The notes under the pieces are model-generated. The model was not told where the DNA came from and searched no databases. It was given only the letters and a program-made list of their open reading frames with translations. A stretch of DNA of 64,000 bases, from assembly GCF_013322225.1 (NCBI RefSeq), contig NZ_JAAMFB010000012.1:62001-126000 (forward strand), given 5' to 3'. Below, in pieces: positions 27,933 through 33,635 of this stretch; position 1 is the stretch's first letter, and each line of letters opens with the position of its first letter. The DNA comes from Agrobacterium larrymoorei. Lineage in GTDB: Bacteria; Pseudomonadota; Alphaproteobacteria; Rhizobiales; Rhizobiaceae. The position numbers were made by a program, and so were the translations under genes.

Positions 27933-29064
27933 ATGCGCAACGAAATCGTGAATGTAGTCGACGAAATCAAGCAGGCCATAAGCCTGCTGAGGAGGCATCT
28001 TTGACTGGGATCAGGCAATAAGACGGCTGGACTGGTTGAATAACAAGGCAGAGGATCCGAACCTCTGGAACGATGCGTCCGAAGCGCAGAAGCTGATGCG
28101 GGAACGCCAGCAACTCGATGAATCCATCAGTGGGGTCAAATCACTCGAACAGCAGGTGAATGATAACATCGAGCTCATCGAGATGGGCGAGGCTGAGGGG
28201 GACGCCGATATCGTCAAGGAGGCCGAGGACGCCCTGAAGGCCCTTCGCAGCGAAGCAAACCGCCGTCAGGTGGAAGCTATGCTCTCCGGCGAAGCGGATT
28301 CCAACGATACCTATGTCGAAGTTCATTCCGGCGCTGGCGGTACGGAAAGCCAGGATTGGGCCAACATTCTGTTGCGCATGTACACGCGCTGGGCGGAACG
28401 CCAGGGCTTCAAGGTCGAGGTTCTGGAAGTTCACGAAGGCGAAGAAGCTGGCATCAAGTCTGCAACGATCCTCGTGAAGGGCCACAATGCTTTCGGCTGG
28501 ATGAAGACGGAATCGGGTGTTCACCGTCTGGTACGTATTTCGCCTTACGACAGTAACGCGCGCCGTCACACGTCGTTCTCTTCGATCTGGGTTTATCCCG
28601 TCGTTGACGATTCGATCCAGATCGACATCAACGAAAGCGACTGCCGTATCGATACCTATCGTTCGTCGGGTGCCGGTGGTCAGCACGTTAATACGACTGA
28701 CTCGGCTGTGCGTATTACGCATATTCCGACCGGTATTGCCGTTGCGTGCCAGCAGGAGCGCTCCCAGCACAAAAACCGCGCCAAGGCCTGGGAAATGCTG
28801 CGCTCGCGTCTCTATGAAGTCGAACTCCAGAAGCGGGAAGACGCGGCCAATGCGCAGGCTGCTTCCAAAACCGATATCGGCTGGGGCCACCAGATTCGCT
28901 CTTATGTTCTCCAGCCTTACCAGCTGGTGAAGGATCTGCGCACAGGTGTTGAAAGTACCGCGCCGAGCAACGTTCTCGATGGCGATCTGAACGAGTTCAT
29001 GGAGGCAGCACTTGCCCACCGCATCAGCGGCGGCGCGAATGTAGAAGTTTCCGATATCGACTGA
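27933..29064 (+). CDS. prfB: Peptide chain release factor 2 (programmed +1 frameshift)
   Basis: RF2, 376 residues after a +1 frameshift, terminates translation at UGA and UAA. Codon 24 is an in-frame TGA (28002-28004); the upstream 23-codon frame (27933-28001) must shift past T28002 to continue at GAC 28003. The downstream frame holds the GGQ loop ([17 protein letters not shown]). The stop-codon tripeptide that is SPF in E. coli RF2 reads SPY here ([14 protein letters not shown]), a variant I believe is common in Alphaproteobacteria. A caller looking only at uninterrupted frames would start it at 28003 or later and miss the first 23 codons. Confidence 0.95.
27990..28005 (+). promoter_or_regulatory. 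prfB +1 frameshift signal
   Basis: AGGAGG (27990-27995), a 3-base spacer and CTTTGAC (27999-28005) form the classic RF2 autoregulatory signal: the internal Shine-Dalgarno sequence and slow UGA decoding push the ribosome from CTT to TTG-overlapping frame. Low RF2 raises frameshifting and so RF2 synthesis. Spacing equals that of E. coli prfB. Confidence 0.93.
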
Positions 29065-29087
29065 ACGTTGATGTCTTGAATTATGTG

Positions 29088-29121
29088 AGCCTCTCGCGAT
29101 GACAGTTGCGGGAGGCTTTTG
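29088..29121 (+). terminator. Terminator after prfB, overlapping the next ribosome-binding site
   Basis: AGCCTCTCGC (29088-29097) pairs with GCGGGAGGCT (29108-29117), with one G-T pair, followed by TTTTG. The 3' arm contains GGAGG (29111-29115), the ribosome-binding site of the gene starting at 29125. Confidence 0.75.
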
Positions 29122-29124
29122 TTT

Positions 29125-29607
29125 ATGGAGATTACGTTGCGTCAGGTTTTGTATATCGTTGATGTTCAGCCGAGCTTTAACCCGCCGCCCGCTTTGATGA
29201 CGGATATAACATCGCTGGCAAAGCGGATGCATAGCGTTGCCAGCGTCGAACGCCACGACGAAAATATTACGCCCTTCGAACGACAGCTTGCATGGAAGCC
29301 GGGAGTGGATGACGATTCATTCGTTCCAGCCGATCGCGTATTCATCAAGCATGGTTATGCGCCGCCCAAGGACGCCGTCGATTACCTTATTTCGCTGAAA
29401 CTCGATCGCGTGCTCGTTTGCGGCATTCAGACAGACACCTGTGTGCTTGCGGCCGGATTTGCATTCTTCGATGCTGGACTGCAACCAACGCTCCTACCAT
29501 GGCTCACCGTCGGGTCTAGCCTCGACCGATCCGGCGCACTCGGCACACGCCTCTGGAAGCATCATTTCGGAGCCGTGCTTAACGGCCCGGACGAACTTGC
29601 TGTCTGA
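29125..29607 (+). CDS. Isochorismatase-family cysteine hydrolase
   Basis: A 160-residue member of the isochorismatase-like hydrolase family (nicotinamidases, amidases and others). The Asp-Lys-Cys triad is complete: Asp13 in IVDVQ, Lys75 in VFIKHGY and Cys106 in CGIQTDTCV. The ATG at 29125 is chosen because GGAGG is 9 bases upstream; a TTG two codons earlier is too close to it. The protein is shorter than nicotinamidase PncA, and I see no metal-binding DxHxxxH motif, so PncA activity is unlikely. The substrate is unknown. Confidence 0.87.
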   Translation: MEITLRQVLYIVDVQPSFNPPPALMTDITSLAKRMHSVASVERHDENITPFERQLAWKPGVDDDSFVPADRVFIKHGYAPPKDAVDYLISLKLDRVLVCGIQTDTCVLAAGFAFFDAGLQPTLLPWLTVGSSLDRSGALGTRLWKHHFGAVLNGPDELAV

Positions 29608-29608
29608 T

Positions 29609-30100
29609 TTAATTCGAGGCTTTCTCGATTTTCATGTCGCCCAATTCGTCTATAAGCACGGTCCACGCATCGGCTTCCTTTTGCGTTGGATCGGTCTTCA
29701 GGAAGACAGTGACAAACAGGCCGGGAGCGGTGGAAGCACCTGACGAACTTTCGGACCGGATATCAGTCACGTAAGCCTTCATCTGCGTGAACTCTTCCAG
29801 TTCCAACGTCTCAACCAGATTAGGACCCTTAGCAGTATAGGCTATCTGCTGAAGATAAACCTTTGCCGTTCCGTCGGTCTGACGCATGGCGACTAGCTTG
29901 TAATAGCCGCGGGTGGGTTCGCTCGCCGCCGCATTGTTCGATGCGTCTTTTTCGGCGGGCTGCTCCCACATGCCGCTACTGGTCACGAAAATGGTCGAAA
30001 CGGGCAAGGCGTCGATATCCCGAGTCTGAGCCAGCGCTGGGGCAAAAGAAGCAGACAAGAGGGCGGCTGCGAGAAGCGTTTTCATCATCATCGTTTTCAT
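29609..30100 (-). CDS. Secreted hypothetical protein downstream of nadK
   Basis: A 163-residue exported protein of unknown function. The N-terminal signal peptide (LLAAALLSASFAPALAQ) ends near residue 25. The mature part is beta-rich, with RGYYKLVAMRQTDGTAKVYLQQIAYT and a C-terminal FVTVFLKTDPTQKEADAWTVLIDELGDM. It has no cysteines in the mature part, so it is a soluble periplasmic protein rather than a lipoprotein. Its ATG overlaps the nadK stop (ATGA on the minus strand), so the pair is coupled. One base separates its stop from the convergent cysteine hydrolase. Confidence 0.8.
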   Translation of the reverse strand: MKTMMMKTLLAAALLSASFAPALAQTRDIDALPVSTIFVTSSGMWEQPAEKDASNNAAASEPTRGYYKLVAMRQTDGTAKVYLQQIAYTAKGPNLVETLELEEFTQMKAYVTDIRSESSSGASTAPGLFVTVFLKTDPTQKEADAWTVLIDELGDMKIEKASN

Positions 30101-30873
30101 CAGTTCGTAAATTGTTCGGCAAGCACTCTATCAGACCATGAACGGTCTGGGTCGGAGAGGATTCTCGCAGTTCTATCTTGAGACTGTGCAATCCGCACGG
30201 TCCTTACCGATTTCACTTCCGTGTGGTCGGCAACGGCGTTGACTGGACGCTTGTCGATCTCGAGGACGTGGATTTCGACCGTGACTTTGTTGGGGAGGAG
30301 CGCGCCCCGCCAGCGGCGAGGTCGGAAAGCGCTGACCGGCGTCAAGGCAAGGAGAGGGGATTCCAGTGGAAGGATTGGCCCGTGGGCAGAAAAGTTATAG
30401 GCGGTAGACCCGGCGGGGGTAGCAACCATCATGCCGTCACACACGAGCTCTTCCAGCCGCGTCTGGCCGTCGACATCCACGCGCAGCTTTGCAGCCTGAT
30501 GAGACTGACGGAAAAGGCTCACCTCATTCATGGCCAGCGCCGAGAACTCTTCACCATGAGCGTCTATCGTCGTCATGCGCAGCGGATGAAAATCATTACC
30601 AGTCGCGGCCTCGATACGTTCCCTTAGGCGTTCAACCTTATAGTCATTCATGAGAAAGCCGATAGAGCCACGGTTCATGCCATAGACGCGCTTACCGGAA
30701 TTCATCGTTTCGTTCAGCACCTGGAGCATGAAACCGTCGCCGCCCAGCGCGACGATAACGTCGGCCCCCTCGAAAGATTCGTTGCCGTATTCCTCGATCA
30801 ATTCCTCGCGCGCGGCCTGCGCGTGCTCTGCAGATGACGCAACGAAAGAAATAGACTGTGTTGAACGCGACAT
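30100..30873 (-). CDS. nadK: NAD kinase
   Basis: NAD kinase, 257 residues, phosphorylates NAD to NADP, the only route to NADP. The phosphate-binding VALGGDGFMLQ, NRGSIGFLMN, MNEVSLFR and TPAGSTAYNFSAHGPILP motifs are present. The start at 30873 (MSRSTQSISF) matches family architecture; the open frame runs upstream to 31008 with no homologous sequence. It is shorter than E. coli NadK at the N-terminus, as in other Rhizobiales. It overlaps the secreted gene downstream. Confidence 0.95.
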   Translation of the reverse strand: MSRSTQSISFVASSAEHAQAAREELIEEYGNESFEGADVIVALGGDGFMLQVLNETMNSGKRVYGMNRGSIGFLMNDYKVERLRERIEAATGNDFHPLRMTTIDAHGEEFSALAMNEVSLFRQSHQAAKLRVDVDGQTRLEELVCDGMMVATPAGSTAYNFSAHGPILPLESPLLALTPVSAFRPRRWRGALLPNKVTVEIHVLEIDKRPVNAVADHTEVKSVRTVRIAQSQDRTARILSDPDRSWSDRVLAEQFTN

Positions 30874-31077
30874 GCCGCCACCCTTGTTGATGGCATCTTT
30901 GGTACATGAATACGCAGTCGTCCTACAAGCTCTTTCCCGCGTTCCCACGACCTCAACAAGTTTGTCACAAGTCAGTATTTGAACGGTAGCAAAGTACCAT
31001 CGGATCAAAATGACACGCCTGTGAAGAAATGTTGATGATTAATTTTGCCTGTTTACGATTCACGCCGTCAGAGATCA

Positions 31078-31102
31078 GGAACTAAACAACACCTATCCCG
31101 TT
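31078..31102 (+). promoter_or_regulatory. EcfG-type (general stress) promoter
   Basis: GGAAC (31078-31082), 16 bases, then CGTT (31099-31102) matches the EcfG/RpoE2 general-stress promoter consensus of Rhizobiales. Expected transcription start would be near 31110, just before the ribosome-binding site of the gene at 31126. By nine fixed bases and two allowed spacings, about one such match is expected by chance in a window this size, so placement is the main support. Confidence 0.55.
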
Positions 31103-31125
31103 CTGTGAACAAAAGGAGAGGTGAC

Positions 31126-31287
31126 ATGAAGTCGCAAAGCAGTTCCGATAGCCGCAGAGTTCTTGAAGCCGCCAACAGTGCGTCTTCCTCAACCTACAAG
31201 CCGCTGATCATTCCTCTGCGCGGCACCTATGTCGCCATGATCTTCCGAAGAACATGCCGTGGCGCGTTGTCAACGCAGAAGAATTAG
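31126..31287 (+). CDS. Small basic protein (53 aa), putative stress-regulated
   Basis: I do not recognise this protein. It has 53 residues, Ser-rich in the first 25, then a short hydrophobic stretch (PLIIPLRGTYVAMIF) and a basic end (RRTCRGA). A strong ribosome-binding site (AAAGGAGAGG) lies at the right distance before the ATG at 31126, and an EcfG-type promoter lies upstream. The longer frame from 31045 would include the promoter and is rejected. Support is from the start signals only; codon content is too short to weigh. Confidence 0.6.
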   Translation: MKSQSSSDSRRVLEAANSASSSTYKPLIIPLRGTYVAMIFRRTCRGALSTQKN

Positions 31288-31379
31288 TCTTCCGACCTTT
31301 GGGCTAGTCCCAAGTAATGAATCCAAAGAGCATGCACAACGACTTATAGTGGTAACAAAAATAGCGAAGGGAGAATGAC

Positions 31380-31628
31380 ATGAAAGCAATTCTCATAATC
31401 GCAGGTGCTCTGGGCATGACCGCCTCTGCAGCGCTCGCAGACTGCATCAACCACACCAATGTGAACGCATCCATACCTGTAGACAGGGAATTTAAAACCG
31501 CCAGCATCGCGCCTCCGACCGGGCCGGTAGAGAAGCCAGTGTTGATCCTTAAAAAGACTGACCGCGTGGCCATCGCAACGCAGGGTGCTGTGGCTTCGCC
31601 GGAGAGCGCTCTTCAGCGCATGCAATAA
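31380..31628 (+). CDS. Small secreted protein (82 aa)
   Basis: An 82-residue exported protein of unknown function. Residues 1-20 are a signal peptide (AILIIAGALGMTASAALA) with likely cleavage before DCINHT. The mature part is about 60 residues, Pro and Thr-rich, with one cysteine. GAAGGGAG precedes the ATG. A hairpin terminator follows at 31657. Rhizobial genomes hold several such short exported proteins; no function can be assigned. Confidence 0.68.
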   Translation: MKAILIIAGALGMTASAALADCINHTNVNASIPVDREFKTASIAPPTGPVEKPVLILKKTDRVAIATQGAVASPESALQRMQ

Positions 31629-31656
31629 GCGAAACGAAACGCGCATTTTTCAAGAT

Positions 31657-31689
31657 GTCCCGTGCGGATCAAAATCCCACGGGACTTTT
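31657..31689 (+). terminator. Terminator after small secreted protein
   Basis: GTCCCGTG (31657-31664) pairs with CACGGGAC (31678-31685), followed by TTTTGCTT. A good intrinsic terminator for the 31380-31628 gene. Confidence 0.8.
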
Positions 31690-31831
31690 GCTTGGTAGGT
31701 CTAAGTCGAACAACTCCATCAAGCCATCTTTGCCGGAAATCTCAGACGATTTACGCAAAATCATCTGGCGTCCGGCGTCAAAATGAAGCTGGAACAAGCG
31801 TCGCGCCCGAATAACTACGGACATCCGTAGT

Positions 31832-32017
31832 TCACGAATCCAGTTTGAGCGACAACTGCCTGCCACCATTTTTCTTAAGAATATAAATCGGTTTTGCGGT
31901 CATGAACTCGGTTTTTCTTTGCAGCTCTCGACGCCGAGCCTCGGCGCGCTCCCTGAGGTCACGAGATTTTGCAACTACATTAAGTGCATCTTGAATGGCT
32001 ACATCCGCTCGCGTCAT
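31832..32017 (-). CDS. Small charged protein (61 aa), putative SOS-regulated
   Basis: I do not recognise this protein. Its 61 residues form an amphipathic, Arg-rich helix (SRDLRERAEARRRELQRK), then IYILKKNGG and a short tail. GGAGAG lies 7 bases upstream of the ATG. Upstream is a TTGACA -35 element with a GTTC-N7-GTTC site over the -10 position. A perfect 8-bp inverted repeat (AACTACGG/CCGTAGTT, 31813-31832) overlaps the stop and may end transcription. Confidence 0.6.
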   Translation of the reverse strand: MTRADVAIQDALNVVAKSRDLRERAEARRRELQRKTEFMTAKPIYILKKNGGRQLSLKLDS

Positions 32018-32033
32018 GGCAGGCTCTCCATTT

Positions 32034-32071
32034 GTTCACTTTATGTTCTTATTTTTGATCTTCCTTGTCAA
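32034..32071 (-). promoter_or_regulatory. Promoter with LexA-type operator
   Basis: On the minus strand TTGACA (32071-32066) is followed by 17 bases and GAACAT (-10). The -10 lies in GAAC-ATAAAGT-GAAC (32048-32034), which equals the alphaproteobacterial LexA box GTTC-N7-GTTC. LexA bound there would block the promoter. About two such boxes are expected by chance in 64 kb, so the promoter overlap is the real support. Confidence 0.5.
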
Positions 32072-32127
32072 GCAGTATTCGAGTGTCCGAAAGATGGGGC
32101 GTAGGAAAGGAGGCTCGGAAAACTGAA

Positions 32128-32153
32128 AAGCCGGCACGTATGGATGCCGGCTT
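32128..32153 (-). terminator. Terminator after the 32199-32411 gene
   Basis: AAGCCGGCA (32128-32136) pairs with TGCCGGCTT (32145-32153). On the minus strand TTCAGTTTT follows. It lies about 45 bases past the stop of the minus-strand gene at 32199. Confidence 0.65.
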
Positions 32154-32198
32154 CAAAACATTCATGATGTAAAGCGAATTGACATACGTTTACAAAGG

Positions 32199-32411
32199 TC
32201 AGGACAGAGGTTGGCCCTCTACAAAGGCAGCCTCAGAGATTTGTCCGCTGACGAGAGCGACGATTGCCAGGACCGCATGTTGCCGGTCCCAGCCAGCACC
32301 TTCGGCTTTTTCCAATAACCCGTTTATAGACGGCTCAAGAGCGAATTGGCATTCTGCCTGGTAATCCATCGTGTCGATAGAAAGCGACGGAGAATTGATC
32401 AAAGCGCGCAT
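32199..32411 (-). CDS. Small hypothetical protein (70 aa)
   Basis: A 70-residue soluble protein I do not recognise by name. It is mostly helical and acidic, with ALEPSINGLLEKAEGAGWDRQHAVLAIVALV as its core, which reads like a genuine folded helical unit. GGAG lies 6 bases before the ATG. A terminator follows. I recall similar small proteins in other Rhizobiaceae. Confidence 0.65.
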   Translation of the reverse strand: MRALINSPSLSIDTMDYQAECQFALEPSINGLLEKAEGAGWDRQHAVLAIVALVSGQISEAAFVEGQPLS

Positions 32412-32588
32412 TCAGCACTCCATTCTAACGCGCGAACTGACCCCCAAATCAGAAAGCGCGGAAATTCAGATGCCTGCGCTGCCTCACTATAAGACGAGCA
32501 GCACAAGTTACGAATCCCCCAGCGCCGGGCAGACTCGGTTAATTGCGAGGCAGTGTCAACTAGACTTTGCCCCTTATGCTCAGGTTTC

Positions 32589-32810
32589 TCAGTCTCTGTG
32601 AGGTGTCCGCCGCCAGATCAACATGGCCATGACGAACAGGCAAAACAGGACGAACCAGATCAGCGGAAAAGCCAAAAAGAGAGTCGCATACCCACACCCT
32701 CCCGCGACGCACGATCCTGACTGCGCCATAACGGTGGCCGTTAAAAAGGCGACCGCACCGCTTGCGGCGACGCCTCCTATTAAAAGAAGAAGATTTGTTA
32801 CCGTTCTCAT
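32589..32810 (-). CDS. Small membrane protein (73 aa)
   Basis: A putative 73-residue inner-membrane protein with two hydrophobic segments (LLLLIGGVAASGAVAFLTATV and YATLFLAFPLIWFVLFCLFVMAML, here quoted only in part as reading frames), linked by a loop with SCVAGGCG, and a basic C-terminus (WRRTPHRD), which suggests both ends in the cytoplasm. No clear ribosome-binding site precedes the ATG, so the call rests on the membrane profile. Confidence 0.5.
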   Translation of the reverse strand: MRTVTNLLLLIGGVAASGAVAFLTATVMAQSGSCVAGGCGYATLFLAFPLIWFVLFCLFVMAMLIWRRTPHRD

Positions 32811-32992
32811 GTCGGCGATTATGAAGCGAAATAAGACAGCTTTTAGGAGCGCAATATCTAGGTGTGATTTATAATCGTAATCGCCTGCCTAGTGTTGCAT
32901 GTGAGGCATACGTCATACGAGAGCCGCGCAGGCTGAAACCAAGCATTACGCACTCGGTTTGCATACACGTTCCATTAGAATAAAGAGGAATT

Positions 32993-33068
<76 letters not shown>

Positions 33069-33183
33069 GCCGCCCGCCGTCTGGCGGTGTGATTGGCCGT
33101 ATAAAGAGGAACATTTGGGTTGTCTAGCGGCAAATGTATTTTATTTCGTTTTTATGCCTCCAAAATTTCCCGATAAACGAAAA

Positions 33184-33205
33184 AAGCCCGGAAGACCGGG
33201 CTTTT
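33184..33205. terminator. Terminator after the GlsB gene
   Basis: AAGCCCGG (33184-33191) pairs with CCGGGCTT (33196-33203) around the tetraloop AAGA. A-runs and T-runs on either side make it work in both directions. It lies 23 bases past the stop of the minus-strand gene. Confidence 0.85.
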
Positions 33206-33227
33206 GGCGGTTGAGAATTTTTCTTCG

Positions 33228-33479
33228 TCAACGCCGGAAGGCGCGTCCGATCGCAATGAGAATGCAGGCGCCGATGAAGCCGGCTATCAGATAACCCAGC
33301 CATCCCGCCAAAACGATTCCGAAGACGGATAGAATAGCGTTGGCGACGATGGCTCCGATTATTCCTAGAATGATGTTCATGAAGACACCCATGTTGCTCT
33401 TCATGAATTGTTCGGCAAGCCACCCTGCGATGCCGCCGATGATGATTGCGGCGATCCAGCCAATCCCAGCAGATTCCAT
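33228..33479 (-). CDS. GlsB/YeaQ/YmgE-family stress membrane protein
   Basis: An 83-residue transglycosylase-associated (YeaQ/GlsB) family protein with three membrane segments and the family motif GWIAAIIIGGIAGWLAEQFM followed by [14 protein letters not shown]. The ATG at 33479 follows GGAGG; a TTG four codons upstream overlaps that site. Family members are linked to general stress response in other bacteria, and an EcfG-like promoter lies upstream. A paralogue is at 58071. Confidence 0.9.
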   Translation of the reverse strand: MESAGIGWIAAIIIGGIAGWLAEQFMKSNMGVFMNIILGIIGAIVANAILSVFGIVLAGWLGYLIAGFIGACILIAIGRAFRR

Positions 33480-33523
33480 AATGTCCTCCAAGTTTGCGTG
33501 ATAACTGTGTCAGTCACTCTAAT

Positions 33524-33548
33524 ATCGCGCGAATGGGCGTTTTGTTCC
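33524..33548 (-). promoter_or_regulatory. EcfG-like promoter upstream of the GlsB gene
   Basis: On the minus strand GGAAC (33548-33544), 16 bases, then CGAT (33527-33524) resembles the EcfG consensus GGAAC-N16-CGTT with one mismatch at -10. It ends 45 bases before the start codon. Confidence 0.4.
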
Positions 33549-33635
33549 CCCGTTTTGCGATTTATTGGCGCTTGAAACCCTCGAGTTGCCGATTATTTTG
33601 ACGCGATGAATCAGGCGAAGCAGAAAGGCAATACG

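Noticed and set aside
28002..28004. In-frame TGA in prfB as a pseudogene mutation
   Set aside because: Its context is the classic programmed frameshift signal, and the rest of the gene is intact.
30874..31008. Upstream extension of nadK
   Set aside because: The extra 45 residues are Cys/Thr-rich with no family similarity; the ATG at 30873 matches the family N-terminus.
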